Shown here in pieces: positions 45,511 through 56,117 of a stretch of DNA of 64,000 nt. The DNA is from UBA10649 sp963700745. GTDB lineage: Bacteria > Actinomycetota > Actinomycetes > S36-B12. The stretch spans positions 677,824 through 741,823 of the forward strand of contig CAVOYT010000013.1 in assembly GCA_963700745.1 (NCBI GenBank), in the 5' to 3' direction. Made by a program: the position numbers and the translations under genes. How positions within the stretch are numbered: position 1 is the first letter of the stretch; each line of letters opens with the position of its first letter. The notes under the pieces were generated by a model, which was given only the letters and a program-made list of their open reading frames with translations, made no database searches and had not been told where the DNA came from.

Positions 45511-46628
45511 TCAGGCCAGGACCTCGTCGAGGGCGGTGATCGGCATGTCGAATGCCTCGGCCACGGCGGCGTAGGTGACCTGTCCATCGTGGACGTTCAG
45601 GCCGAGCGCCAGCGCGTGGTCGTCGCGCAGGGCCTGCACCCATCCCTTGTTGGCCAGGGCCACCGCGTAGGGCAGCGTGACATTCGTCAGCGCGAACGTT
45701 GACGTGTTGGGGACCGCACCGGGCATGTTGGCGACGCAGTAGAACACCGAGTCGTGGACGTTGTAGGTCGGGGTCCGCGTGCGTCGTCGGGCGCGAGTCC
45801 TCGAAACAGCCGCCCTGGTCGATCGCGATGTCAACCAGAACGGAACCGGGCTTCATCCGGGCCACCAGATCGTTGGTGACGAGCTTGGGCGCCTTCGCGC
45901 CGGGAACCAGCACCGCGCCGATCACCATGTCGGCGTCCATGCAGGCCCGCTCGATCTCGTAGGTGTTGGAGGCGACGGTCTGCATGTGCCCCTGGTAGAT
46001 GGCGTCCACCTGACGCAGGCGCGCGATGTTGTTGTCGAGCAGCAGGACCTCGGCCTGCATGCCCAGGGCGATCGCGGCCGAGTTCATCCCGGCGACCCCG
46101 GCGCCGATGACGACCACCTTCGCCGCGTACACACCCGACACGCCACCCATCAGGACGCCACGGCCGCCCTGCGCCCGCATCAGCGCGTTCGCCCCCACCT
46201 GCGGGGCCAGCCGGCCCGCGACCTCTGACATGGGCGCGAGCAGCGGCAGGGACCGATCGGGCAGCTCCACGGTCTCGTAGGCGATCGCCGTGACCTTGCG
46301 TGCGGCGAGCTCCTCGGTCAGCGGCCTGTCCGCGGCCAGGTGCAGGTAGGTGAACAGCACCTGTCCCTCGCGCATGCGGTGGTACTCCGCGGCGATCGGC
46401 TCCTTGACCTTCAGGATCAGTTCGGCAGATCCCCAGACCTCGTCGGCGGTGGCGAGGATGGTCGCGCCCGCGGCGACGTAGTCCTCGTTCGGGATCGACG
46501 ACCCAAGCTCCTGCGTCCTGCTCGATGACGACGTCGTGACCGTTGCGCACGAGCTCCAGGACACCGGCCGGGGTGATGGCCACCCGGTACTCGTGGTTCT
46601 TGATCTCCTTGGGGATGCCGACCTTCAC
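45511..46628 (-). CDS. ald: Alanine dehydrogenase, two frame breaks
   Basis: 371 aa after correction, exactly the family length. It interconverts alanine and pyruvate with NAD. VGIPKEIKNHEYRVA, ELILKVKEP, the catalytic His in TYLHLAAD and the Rossmann VVVIGAGVAGMNSAAIA are present; the C-terminus reads ANMPGAVPNTSTFALTN. +1 shifts lie near 46507 and near 45771, the latter in a C-run. GTG start at 46628. Confidence 0.9.
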
Positions 46629-46742
46629 TGTCGCCTCGCTAGTCCTGTCCACCCCGACGGGGTGTGCCTGCACCCCAGCCTAGGAGACCACCCCACCTCG
46701 GGGACCCGATCTGGGATTCCGGGGCGGAGCATGGCGCCCGGA

Positions 46743-47464
46743 TCAGGCTCCGGTCCGGCGAGGCAGGCGCACGCGTTCTGTCTCGACGAGCAGGTCCCGG
46801 GCCGCCCAGACCGCATCCGCCGGACGCAGCGAGGACCAGCCCCCCTGCTCGGCTCGTCCACGCGGCCAGGATTCCGGTGACCGCAGTCGGGCTCCCCACC
46901 GCGCCGGACAGGACCAAGTCGCGAGCGTCATCCAAGGGGACCCACGCCCGAGGCAGGTGAGCCTCCTCCGCCTCTCCGGTGTACGGCCGGCCGGCGGGCA
47001 GGGCCGAGAGCCCGCGGGCCAGGTAGATCCGGATGGCCTCGGACAGGCCGCCCGGCGAGGTGTAGACGTCGACGAGCACGTCCCATCTGCCGGGCCTCGA
47101 AGCCCGCCTCCTCCGCCAGTTCTCGCTGGGCCGTGAGCCACGGCGGCTCATCCGGAGCGTCGAGCAGGCCGGCCGGCGGCTCGAACAGCCAACGCCCGAC
47201 AGGGTGTCGGTACTGACGGATGAGCAGGACCCGATCCTCCTCGTCCATCGCGATGACCGCGACGGCCCCCGGATGCACGATGAGATCGCGTTGCGCGGTG
47301 GCCCCGTCGAACTCGACGTCGTCACTGACGACCGACCAGACATGGCCTTCGAACCGGGAGTGCCGTGCCAGGACCGGAAGCGAGGTGCCGGAGTCGGCCA
47401 CGGGCCCTGCCCACTCCTCGGAGTCCTCCGGCAGGGCGGCTGTCTCCCCCGGTGGGCTGCTCAT
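46743..47464 (-). CDS. Nudix hydrolase (ADP-ribose pyrophosphatase type), two frame breaks
   Basis: About 239 aa after correction. The Nudix box is GLLDAPDEPPWLTAQRELAE followed by EAGF, all metal-binding Glu intact. Position after pyrG matches Rv1700, an ADP-ribose pyrophosphatase. +1 shifts lie near 47090 and near 46862; repaired, it ends RLPRRTGA at 46743. The ATG overlaps the pyrG stop (ATGA). Confidence 0.87.
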
Positions 47465-49119
47465 CCCTGGGCGAGCGCCTCGCGCTGCTGCTCGGACCGC
47501 ACCAGAGCGGCACCGACCAGGCCCGCGAAGAGCGGATGCGCCCGGGTGGGACGCGAGCGGAACTCGGGGTGCGCCTGAGTGCCGACGTAGTACGGATGCA
47601 CGTCCGCCGGGAGCTCGACGAACTCCACCAGCCGGCCGTCCGGGGACGTGCCCGAGAAGCGCAGGCCGGCCTCCTCCAGCTGGGCTCGGTACTGGTTCGC
47701 GACCTCGTAGCGGTGCCGGTGCCGCTCGTCGACGTAGGGCACGCCATAGGCGGCCGCGACCTGCGAGCCTTCCACCAGCTTGGCGGGATACAGCCCCAGG
47801 CGCATGGTGCCGCCCATGTCCCGCTCGCCTGAGACGACGTCGCGCTGGTCGGCCATCGTCGACACCACCGGGTGCGGAGTGGACTCATCGAACTCCAGCG
47901 AGTTGGCGGCCTCGAGCCCGACGACGTCGCGGGCGTACTCGATGACCATGCACTGCAGGCCCAGGCACAGCCCGAGGGTCGGAAGGCCGTTCTCGCGGGC
48001 GTACTGCAGGGCGCCGAGCTTGCCCTCGATGCCCCGCACCCCGAAGCCGCCCGGAACGCAGATGCCGTCGAGGTCGCTCAGGTTCCGTGCGGCACCGTCG
48101 GGTGTCGAGCAGTCGTCGCTGGACACCCACCTGATGTTGACTCGGCAGTCGTGATGGAAGCCGCCGGCGCGGATGGCCTCGCTCACCGACAGGTACGCGT
48201 CGGGCAGGTCGATGTACTTGCCCACCAGCCCGATCGTGACCTCATGAGCCGGATGGTGCACTCGCCGCAGCAGGTCGTCCCACGTCGTCCAGTCGACGTC
48301 GCGGAAGGGCAGGTCCAGGCGTCGCACGACGTAGGCGTCCAGGCCCTCCTTGTGCAGGACCTTGGGGATGTCGTAGATGCTCGGTGCGTCGACGGCCGCG
48401 ACCACGGCGTCGGCGTCGACGTCGCACATCAGGGAGATCTTGCGCTTGATGCTGGCCGGCACCTCGCGGTCGGCTCGCAGCACGATCGCGTCGGGCTGGA
48501 TGCCGATGCTGCGCAGGGAGGCCACCGAGTGCTGCGTCGGCTTGGTCTTGAGCTCACCGGACGGCCCGATGTACGGCAGCAGCGAGACGTGCAGGAAGAA
48601 GACGTTGTCGCGGCCGACCTCGTGCCGCACCTGGCGGACGGCCTCGAGGAAGGGCAGTGACTCGATGTCGCCGACCGTGCCGCCCACCTCGGTGATCACG
48701 ACATCGACGTCGGGACCGGCCATGCGCCGGATCCGCGCCTTGATCTCGTTCGTGATGTGCGGGATGACCTGGACCGTGTCGCCGAGGTACTCCCCGCGGC
48801 GCTCCTTGGCGATGACCGTCGAGTACACCTGACCGGTCGTGACGTTGGCGGAGCCGTGCAGGTCGGTGTCGAGGAAGCGCTCGTAGTGACCGACATCGAG
48901 GTCGGTCTCGGCGCCGTCGTCGGTGACGAACACCTCGCCGTGCTGGAACGGGTTCATCGTCCCCGGGTCCACGTTGAGGTAGGGGTCGAGCTTCTGCATG
49001 GTCACCCGGAGGCCACGGGCCTTCAGCAGGCTGCCCAGCGAGGAGGCGGTGAGCCCCTTGCCCAGCGAGGAGGCGACGCCTCCGGTCACAAATACGTGCT
49101 TCGTCGTCGTCTTCTCCAC
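47461..49119 (-). CDS. pyrG: CTP synthase
   Basis: 552 aa. The amidoligase half starts KHVFVTGGVASSLGKGLTAS; the glutaminase half has GGFGVRGIEGK, the nucleophile Cys in LGLCLGLQCMVIE and HPEFRSRP. It converts UTP and glutamine to CTP. The GTG start at 49119 is eight bases after TAGTCT, a leaderless-like arrangement. Confidence 0.97.
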   Translation of the reverse strand: MEKTTTKHVFVTGGVASSLGKGLTASSLGSLLKARGLRVTMQKLDPYLNVDPGTMNPFQHGEVFVTDDGAETDLDVGHYERFLDTDLHGSANVTTGQVYSTVIAKERRGEYLGDTVQVIPHITNEIKARIRRMAGPDVDVVITEVGGTVGDIESLPFLEAVRQVRHEVGRDNVFFLHVSLLPYIGPSGELKTKPTQHSVASLRSIGIQPDAIVLRADREVPASIKRKISLMCDVDADAVVAAVDAPSIYDIPKVLHKEGLDAYVVRRLDLPFRDVDWTTWDDLLRRVHHPAHEVTIGLVGKYIDLPDAYLSVSEAIRAGGFHHDCRVNIRWVSSDDCSTPDGAARNLSDLDGICVPGGFGVRGIEGKLGALQYARENGLPTLGLCLGLQCMVIEYARDVVGLEAANSLEFDESTPHPVVSTMADQRDVVSGERDMGGTMRLGLYPAKLVEGSQVAAAYGVPYVDERHRHRYEVANQYRAQLEEAGLRFSGTSPDGRLVEFVELPADVHPYYVGTQAHPEFRSRPTRAHPLFAGLVGAALVRSEQQREALAQG

Positions 49120-49133
49120 GGACGACCAGACTA

Positions 49134-49724
49134 TCAGCGAAGCGGGACGTCGGTGGCGCCGGACGCGCGCAGAGATGAGATCACGACTCCGGTCGGCAAG
49201 GGCCCGTCGGCCAGGATCATGTCGATGTCGCTGGCGTCCTCGGCGATGCCGTCGAATCTCGCCCGCTGGTCCGCGATCAGGGTCAGGACCGCCGCACGGG
49301 CCTCCAGCTGCGACTGCTGCCACGGGAGGACCAGCGTGCCCTCGGCCTCCTCACCGATCACGCCAAGGTCCGCGGCCACCTCCGCGGCACTGGTCTCGAC
49401 GAGGCCGCGCAGTCCGTCGCGGACATCCTCCGGGACCGAGGTGGACCAGATCATCGGTGACGCGTAGGCCACCATCCCCTGGACCTGTCGCTCCCCCGAT
49501 GCCGCCCGGGCGTCGGCGGCGGCGAAGGCCGCGACCAGCTCGTCGGTTGCCGACTGGCGCACCGAGTCCGCCCACCACAGGAATCCGCCCACCCCTGCCG
49601 CAACGAGCACCACGACGGCCAAGGCGAGCCGCGGGGCCCGTCGGCGTTCCTGCTCGGGGGTGTCGAGGAATTCCATGGTCGAAATGCTGCCGCCATCGGC
49701 GCCAACGCGCACCTCGGCAGTCAC
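49134..49724 (-). CDS. Single-pass membrane protein between recN and pyrG
   Basis: 196 aa. One helix (LALAVVVLVAAGVGGFLWWA, residues ~33-52) and an extracytoplasmic helical domain of ~140 residues with no Cys. It takes the place of steA/steB (Rv1697/Rv1698), but it is too short for SteB/MctB and no SteA-like domain is visible. The GTG overlaps the recN stop (GTGA). Unknown function. Confidence 0.7.
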   Translation of the reverse strand: MTAEVRVGADGGSISTMEFLDTPEQERRRAPRLALAVVVLVAAGVGGFLWWADSVRQSATDELVAAFAAADARAASGERQVQGMVAYASPMIWSTSVPEDVRDGLRGLVETSAAEVAADLGVIGEEAEGTLVLPWQQSQLEARAAVLTLIADQRARFDGIAEDASDIDMILADGPLPTGVVISSLRASGATDVPLR

Positions 49725-51434
49725 TGTCGATCCGCCTCGGCCACCGCGAGCAGCTCCGCCGCGTGCTCCGCTCCGGACTCGGAGTCCTCAAGCCCGGACA
49801 GCATGCGCACCAGTTCTCGGACCCGATCGGGTCCCTCCACGGCGAGGACGCTGGCGGCCGTGACCTGCCCCGCGCTGTCCTTGGTCACGACGATGTGCCG
49901 GTCGGCGAAGGCCGCCACCTGGGGCAGGTGGGTGACCACGACGACCTGGGATGTCCGGGCCAGTCGGGCCAGTCGACGTCCGACCTCGACGGCGACGCGG
50001 CCGCCGATGCCGGCGTCGACCTCGTCGAAGACGAACGTGGGCACCTCGTGGACGCCGGCCAGGACCACCTCGATAGCCAGCATGATGCGGGACAACTCGC
50101 CGCCGGACGCCCCGCGGCCCAGCGGCCGAGGCTGGCCGCCGGCATGCGGGGTGAGCATCATGGCCACGCTGTCGGCGCCGTCGACGGTGAACGCCGCCAG
50201 GTCATCGGTCGAGGTCACGTCGACCTCGATGGATGCGTCCGGCATGGCCAGGTCGTGCAGCTCTGCGGACACCGCCGTGCTGAATCGCGCGGCAGCTGAC
50301 CGCCTCTCCTGCGTCAGCGTCTCGGCGGCGGCGAGCACTCGCGCACGAAGGTCCTCGACGACAACGCGGAGCTCGGCGATCCGCTCGTCCGTGCCGTCAA
50401 CCTGCTCCACGGTCGCCTGGGCGTCTGCCCACCAGCGCAGGACGTCGTCGAGCTCGGGCCCGTAGCGGCGCTTGAGTGCGCTGATCACCTGGCGGCGGTC
50501 CTCGATGCCTGCCGAGTCGACCCGGATCCGCATCCACGTCCTGCGCGTACTGCGCCAGCTCGCCAGCGGCCAGGGAGACCGCCTCGGCGATGGCGTCGAG
50601 CTGCTCGCCGACCGGAACCAGGGCGGCGTCGAGCGCGACGGCCCGATCCAGCGACTTGCGCGCCCGGGAAAGCAGTTCGGAGACGCCACCGCCGTCATCC
50701 CCGCCGATGAGCGTGCCGTGCACCTCGCCGACCTCGGCCAGCAGGTCGGTCGCGTGCGCCAGCACCGTGGCCTGCCCCTTGAGGGCCTCGTCCTCGCCGG
50801 GCTGGGGACTGACCGCGGCGATCTCGTCGATGCCGTGCCGCAGCAGCGTGGCTTCGCGCTCGCGCTCACGTCGATGCTCGACCAGGTCGCCCAGATCCCG
50901 CTCCGCCTCGCGCAGGGACGTGAAGTCGGTGGCGTAGCTTCCGCGGATCGCCGCGATCGCCGGCCCGCCGAACAGGTCGAGCAGCTCCCGCTGCCGGCGC
51001 GGGTCGCGCAGCATGAGCTGGTCGGACTGCCCGTGAACCGCGATCAGCTCCGCGCACAGGTCGGCGAGGGTGCCGGCAGGAACGCCGCGACCGCAGGCGA
51101 AGGCGCGGCTGCGCCCCCCGGCAGCGACCGACCGGCCGAGCTGCACGACCCAGCCGTCGGCCTCATGGTCGGGGTGCGCCCCGGCCTCGTCCAGGCGGCG
51201 CAGCACCGATGTGGCGGAGTCCGGCACCAGCCACTCGCCGTCGGCCTCGGCCCGCTCGGCGCCGGTGCGCACGAGTCCGGCGTCGGCCTTCGCTCCGGTG
51301 ATCAGCCCCAGTCCGGTCAGGACCATGGTCTTTCCGGCACCCGTTTCGCCCGTCACCACCGTGAATCCGGGTGCGAACGAGATGACCGCTTCCTCGATCA
51401 CACCGAGAGCCCGGATCCGCAGCTCCTGGATCAT
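49721..51434 (-). CDS. recN: DNA repair ATPase RecN, one frame break
   Basis: 570 aa after correction. GETGAGKTM (Walker A), the HGQSDQ(LM) segment, ASGGELSRIMLA (signature) and FVFDEVDAGIGG (Walker B) are intact. An extra base near 50512 breaks the coiled-coil half (...DADPGRL, then A-x-IEDRRQV). SMC-like protein acting in double-strand-break repair. Confidence 0.93.
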
Positions 51435-52360
51435 CCGCCCTCCGGGCGGCGTCCACGCCAGCCGCTCACCGGCAGCTCGAACTTGGCCACCAGTCGATCG
51501 GTGAAGGGGGCCATCGCCAGTCGGGCGAACCGAACCGGACGTGGATCCTGCCGTACCTCCACGCGGCTGTCGCCGGCAATCGGGACGAACCGCCGTCCGT
51601 CGGCAGACAGCACGGCGTCGGAGCGTTCCCCGAGCTCGAAGGCGACGACGCTCGTCGGCGACACGACCAGCGGTCGCGCGAACAGCGCATGCGCGCTCAG
51701 CGGAACCACGAGCATCGCGGACACCTCAGGCCACACGACCGGTCCGCCCGCCGAGAAGGCGTACGCGGTGGAGCCGGTGGGCGTGGCGCAGACGACGCCG
51801 TCACACCCCCAACGGGATAGCGGGCGGCCATCGACCTCGACGATGACGTCGATCATGCGCACCGGGGCGCGCTTCTCGATGGAGATCTCGTTCAGCGCCC
51901 ATGTCTGGTGCTGGACTGCGCCGCCCTCGAGCACGCGCACGTCAAGGGTCATCCGCTCCTCGACCACCCACCTTCGGTGGACGATCGCGTCGACCACCTG
52001 CGTGAGGTCCTCGGACTCGGCCTCGGCGAGGAAGCCCACGTGCCCGAGATTGACCCCGAACAGCGGCGAGCCGCTGGACCGCGCTCGCTCGGCGGCCCTC
52101 AGGACGGTGCCGTCACCCCCGAGCACGACGACGACGTCTGTGCCAGCGGCGGCGTGGTCATCGGACGGCACCACGGAGCAGCGATCGCCCAGATCTGCGA
52201 TGCCCTGGGCGGCGAGCCCGTCGCGATCCTCGTCCGTGATCAGGACGTCCACCCCTGCCGACTCGAGTGCGTCCACCACCTGGTTCAACGCCGCTCGGGC
52301 GTCAACGCTGCGGGGGTTGACCACCAGCAGGACGCGCCGGGTCGCGCTCTCGTCCGTCAT
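51431..52360 (-). CDS. nadK: NAD kinase
   Basis: 309 aa. VVLGGDGTVLRA, NLGHVGFLAE, LNEISIEK and CATPTGSTAYAFSAGGP are the family motifs. It makes NADP from NAD. The stop overlaps the recN start (ATGA), and its own ATG overlaps the repaired tlyA stop. Confidence 0.96.
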   Translation of the reverse strand: MTDESATRRVLLVVNPRSVDARAALNQVVDALESAGVDVLITDEDRDGLAAQGIADLGDRCSVVPSDDHAAAGTDVVVVLGGDGTVLRAAERARSSGSPLFGVNLGHVGFLAEAESEDLTQVVDAIVHRRWVVEERMTLDVRVLEGGAVQHQTWALNEISIEKRAPVRMIDVIVEVDGRPLSRWGCDGVVCATPTGSTAYAFSAGGPVVWPEVSAMLVVPLSAHALFARPLVVSPTSVVAFELGERSDAVLSADGRRFVPIAGDSRVEVRQDPRPVRFARLAMAPFTDRLVAKFELPVSGWRGRRPEGG

Positions 52361-53188
52361 TGCGGTCCCTCCGACACGGCGCGGGTGATGGCCACCTCGA
52401 GGTCCTCGCCGGCGAGTCCGGCGGGCACCTCAACGCCCATCCTGCCTCCTGACCGTCGTCAACCAGAGGAAGTACTCGACGTTTCCGCTCGGACCCGGCA
52501 GCGGGCTGGCCACCACGCCCATCACAGTCAGGCCCAATTGCTGCGCGGCCTCGGCTACGCCGCGGATGGCCGACACCCGCAGTTCGGGGTCGCGCACGAC
52601 GCCGTCCCCGACCGCAGCGCGCCCGACCTCGAACTGCGGTTTGACCATGAGCACGAGGTCCGCGCTGTCGGCCGCCACGACAGTCAGCGCCGGCAGCACC
52701 AGCTCGAGCGGGATGAAGGACAGGTCGGCGACGACGAGTCCGGGCCGGAACGGCAGGTCGTCGACCGTCAGTGAGCGCACGTTCGTCCGCTCGATGACCG
52801 TCACGCGGGAGTCCGACCGCAGTGACCAGGCCAGCTGTCCGTAGCCGACATCCACGGCGAGCACCCGGCCGGCCCCCCGCTCGAGCAGCACTTGGGTGAA
52901 CCCACCGGTCGACGCTCCAGCATCGAGGCAGTCCCGCCCCTCGACGGTGACGCCGGCGAAGGCGTCGAGGGCACCGATCAGCTTGTGCGCCCCCCGGGAG
53001 ACGTAGTGGCTGCCTTCGCCTTCCTCAGCGACGACGATGGGCGCGGCCTCCTCGACCTGGGTGGCCGCCTTCGCCGCGACTCCGCCGCTGACCCGGACCG
53101 AGCCCTCCTCGATCAGCTCTCGGGCATGCTCGCGGGAGCGCGCCAGTCCGCGACGCACGAGCTCGGCATCGAGTCGACGACGAGTCAC
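52357..53188 (-). CDS. tlyA: 16S/23S rRNA 2'-O-methyltransferase TlyA, one frame break
   Basis: 276 aa after correction. N-terminal S4 domain (RRRLDAELVRRGLARSREHA), KDKE-type methyltransferase core (SRGAHKLIGAL; CLDAGASTGGFT; VKPQFEVG) and GPSGNVEYFLWL near the end. A +1 shift near 52448 truncates the frame to 52430; repaired, it continues EVPAGLAGEDLEVAITRAVS and stops at 52357, overlapping nadK. TlyA methylation is linked to capreomycin sensitivity. Confidence 0.92.
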
Positions 53189-53210
53189 CGGACGCCTCCT
53201 GGAGCCAGGC

Positions 53211-53477
53211 TCAGGTCGACGGGTCGAGATCGGTGAGCGTGGCGCGCAGGGTCTGGTGCACGTCGTCGAAGACAGCGGGGTGCTGGTGGATGTCGTCGGG
53301 ATCCAGCTCGATGAGGCGGTCGAGCGCGGCGTCGACCGCAGGTTCGCCGGTGGGCTCCCATACCGGCAGGACGAGTGGCTCCTCCTCCTCGAGGAGCAGG
53401 ACGTCGTCATCTCGCGGGGGCGAGTCTTCGCCGACGACCTCCGCCGTTCCTGCCGACTGCTCCGACTCCAGGGTCAC
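53211..53477 (-). CDS. Conserved small acidic protein upstream of tlyA
   Basis: 88 aa, about 30% Asp/Glu. The conserved C-terminal part (EPAVDAALDRLIELDPDDIH, then VFDDVHQTLRATL) is a helical motif typical of the small gene before tlyA in actinobacteria. Function unknown. It overlaps the upstream coiled-coil gene by four bases. Confidence 0.75.
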   Translation of the reverse strand: MTLESEQSAGTAEVVGEDSPPRDDDVLLLEEEEPLVLPVWEPTGEPAVDAALDRLIELDPDDIHQHPAVFDDVHQTLRATLTDLDPST

Positions 53478-53981
53478 TGGTCGGCCGCCTCGTCCACGAC
53501 GATCTTCTTCTTCTTCTTTTTCACCGGGACGTCACTCGCCACCGGCTCGGTCGCGTCGGTGGGCTCCGGTACCGCACTCGCGGGATCAGGTGTCGAGGGA
53601 GCCGCAGGGTACGTCTGGGCGGGGTAGGTGGCCGGCTGGCCGGCCGACTCCTGGAGGTCGGTCAGCTGCTTCTCGAGCCGCTGCACGTGCCGGCGGAGGG
53701 CCGCAAGCTCGTCCTCCCGGACGAACCCCATCCGGCCGACTGCCCGGTCGACCTCGGCGCGGATCATCCCGACCAGCATCTCGCGGTTGTTGCGGCTCGT
53801 GCTCACGAGATCGTCCGCCAGCTCCTGGACCTGGCCCATCATCTCCGGGGCCGGCATCGCCTTGCGTCGACAACGACATGCCCTGCGAGAGCAGCCCGGT
53901 GACGACCTCCTTCGCCTTCGCCGTCGTGGCCTCGGTCAGGCCCGTCGCCATCTGCAGGTAGCTGCGCAGGTCGTCCAGCAC
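53474..53981 (-). CDS. Phasin-like coiled-coil protein, one frame break
   Basis: About 168 aa after correction. The N-terminus (LRSYLQMATGLTEATTAKAK) and middle (ELADDLVSTSRNNREMLVGM, then a heptad stretch to ~110) are coiled coil, followed by a Pro/Thr-rich linker and a terminal KKKKKK run. Similar to PHA-synthesis regulator phasins. The +1 shift is near 53865. GTG start with GAAGGAG site. Confidence 0.7.
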
Positions 53982-54056
53982 GATCTCACTCCTTCACGTC
54001 GCGGCGGGATCCCGACGGGGTCCGCGCAGGCCAACCGTACCGGCCGAACCCCGAAG

Positions 54057-55067
54057 TCACCCGGTCGCCGCAACCAGTTTCGCGAGGACCTCGTCGAGCC
54101 CCGTCGGCAGCCCGAGGTCGGCCCGCCGCCAGGCGAGAGCCGCCGCCGCGCGCACCGCGTCCCAGGGGTCCTCTCCCGCCCGAGCCTGCATTCGCCCTCC
54201 GGCCATCCAGGCCCGCGCCCGACCGCACGTTGCCGAGTCGTCGGTGGCCTCGACGTCGGGGTAGGACCGCAGCAGAACCCGCAGATCCGCCCCCAGGTAC
54301 GTCGGTCGTTCCTCGGGGCTCGCCGCCAGCAACTCGGCGAGCGTCGCCACCCCGGTGAAGACGAGCAGGCTCGGGATGCCGACGCGGGAACCGGCCGAGA
54401 TGTCGGTGTCCAGCCGGTCACCCACCATGAGCGGGCGCTGGGCGCTCAATCGGGAGATGGCTGCGCGCAGCAGGGGCGGTTCTGGCTTGCCGGCCACGGC
54501 GTCTGGCTCCCGCCCGGCCGTCTGCGCGACGAGTTGGACCAGCGCCCCGTTGCCGGGCGCGATGCCACCCGGTGCCGGAAACGTGAGGTCGCGGTTGGTC
54601 GCAATCCACGGCAATCCGGCACGGACCGCGAACGTCGCCTCGGCGAGGTCTCGCCATGACAGGTCCGGCGAGAAGCCCTGCATGACGGCAGCCGGCTCGT
54701 CGGCCAGGCTGCTGACCGGTCGGTACCCGGCCGCCATCAGGGCCTCGTTGATCCCGTGGCCCCCGATGACGAGAACCTTGGCGCCATCAGGCACGAACTG
54801 CGGCAGGAGCGACACGGCGGCCTGGGGAGAGGTGACGACGTCGCCGTCGGCGGCCTCGATGCCCAGCTCAGCGAGGTGCTCCGCCACGGCCCGGGCCGAG
54901 CGAGACGCGTTGTTGGTGATGAATCCGCACTCGACACCCAGATCCCGCACCCGCCGGATCGCCTCGGCCGCATGCGGCACGGCCGCGGGGCCGACATAGA
55001 TCACCCCGTCGAGGTCGAACAGGAGGGCATCGAACCGTTCGGCCAGGAGGTCGGCGTCGTCAGTCAC
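54057..55067 (-). CDS. HAD-superfamily phosphatase (NagD-like)
   Basis: 336 aa. Motif I LLFDLDGVIYVG with Asp nucleophile, FITNNASRS (motif II), GKPEPPLL (motif III) and VGDRLDTDISAG (motif IV) show the class IIA HAD fold, related to Rv1692 (glycerol-3-phosphate phosphatase). The extra C-terminal ~70 residues also resemble Rv1692. The GTG overlaps the previous stop (GTGA). Confidence 0.9.
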   Translation of the reverse strand: MTDDADLLAERFDALLFDLDGVIYVGPAAVPHAAEAIRRVRDLGVECGFITNNASRSARAVAEHLAELGIEAADGDVVTSPQAAVSLLPQFVPDGAKVLVIGGHGINEALMAAGYRPVSSLADEPAAVMQGFSPDLSWRDLAEATFAVRAGLPWIATNRDLTFPAPGGIAPGNGALVQLVAQTAGREPDAVAGKPEPPLLRAAISRLSAQRPLMVGDRLDTDISAGSRVGIPSLLVFTGVATLAELLAASPEERPTYLGADLRVLLRSYPDVEATDDSATCGRARAWMAGGRMQARAGEDPWDAVRAAAALAWRRADLGLPTGLDEVLAKLVAATG

Positions 55068-55525
55068 GTCTGGATGGGCCCTTCCAGTGGAAGACCTGCC
55101 AGCTCCCGAGAGCGCAGGGTGGCCTTCACCTGCGACAGCGCCTGGCCGTACTCCGAGCGCTCGGGGCGCATGACGAAGGCCATGGCGAGGTGGTCCCTCG
55201 CCAGCGGGAACTGCTGGAGTCGCCACAGCGCCATTCCGAGGCCGTAGTGCGCGTAGTCCTCGGACGGGGATCTGTCGACCAGCTCCCCGAAGGCCGCGAC
55301 TGCCTCGGCATATCGCCGGCCGTCAAACAGCGCCCGTGCGTGGGCCTCCAGAACCGAGGTCGACAAGGGATCGACCTCGCGGAGCCGTTGCAGGAGTATC
55401 GCGGCGGCATCGGGGTTGCCGGTCTCCAGGAGCCCGATGGCGCGGCGGTACCAGTCGTAGGGGCTGCCATCCGGGTCGCCCTCCGGAGTCTCGGGGAACG
55501 TTTCGCCGGCGCTCACGGGGACCAT
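55064..55525 (-). CDS. TPR-repeat protein
   Basis: 153 aa with two to three degenerate TPR units (YDWYRRAIGLLETGNPDAAA; ARALFDGRRYAEAVAAFGEL; HYGLGMALWRLQQFPLARDH). Position before the HAD gene matches Rv1691. A protein-protein adaptor of unknown partner. Confidence 0.85.
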   Translation of the reverse strand: MVPVSAGETFPETPEGDPDGSPYDWYRRAIGLLETGNPDAAAILLQRLREVDPLSTSVLEAHARALFDGRRYAEAVAAFGELVDRSPSEDYAHYGLGMALWRLQQFPLARDHLAMAFVMRPERSEYGQALSQVKATLRSRELAGLPLEGPIQT

Positions 55526-55588
55526 GCTTGCACGTCCGCCCGGGCGTGGCGGCCCAGCACCCGTCCGCTATCCCTACGCGGCGGGTCG

Positions 55589-55954
55589 CTACCGGCAGCG
55601 CTTCACGCTGCTCACCTCGACCTCCAACGCGCTGCCCAGGCCGGCTCCCGACCGCCAGAACCTGCGCCTGAGCCGACCCTCGGCTCGGATCCACTGTCCC
55701 GGCTCCAGCGTCATCACCCGGCGCGCCACCGTCACCCGGAAGGCCTGGCAGGGAATGGCGTCCACGCGGACCCGGCTGCCGGACGGATCCGCACGAGCGG
55801 GTCGATCGACGACGATGGTGAAGACGGTGACGGTGTCGCCGCTGGGCAGTTCCCGCTGGGTCACCGTCGAGCCGAGGCGGCCGACGAGGACCACGGTGGT
55901 CCCGGCATCAACCGGGGCGGTCTGGGCTTGGGGCGTCTTGTGATCTGGTGGCAT
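55589..55954 (-). CDS. ssbB: Short single-stranded DNA-binding protein
   Basis: 121 aa OB-fold (VVLVGRLGSTVTQREL; VTVFTIVVDRPARAD; WIRAEGRLRRRFWR) without the acidic C-terminal tip that binds partners in the main SSB. It looks like the actinobacterial paralogue SsbB. CACGAT lies six bases before the ATG at 55954. The gene symbol is tentative. Confidence 0.7.
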   Translation of the reverse strand: MPPDHKTPQAQTAPVDAGTTVVLVGRLGSTVTQRELPSGDTVTVFTIVVDRPARADPSGSRVRVDAIPCQAFRVTVARRVMTLEPGQWIRAEGRLRRRFWRSGAGLGSALEVEVSSVKRCR

Positions 55955-56117
55955 CGTCCGATCGTGGTCGCGCCAGCGAGCTGCCACCACCGCGCGCACG
56001 GCCCTGGGGACAGCTGACGCCGGACAGACGACACTCTGGGGACGAGGCACGACTGAGACGACCCTGGACGACGACGACTCTGGAGACGACGCCGAGTCTT
56101 CGGTCCATACTGGACCC

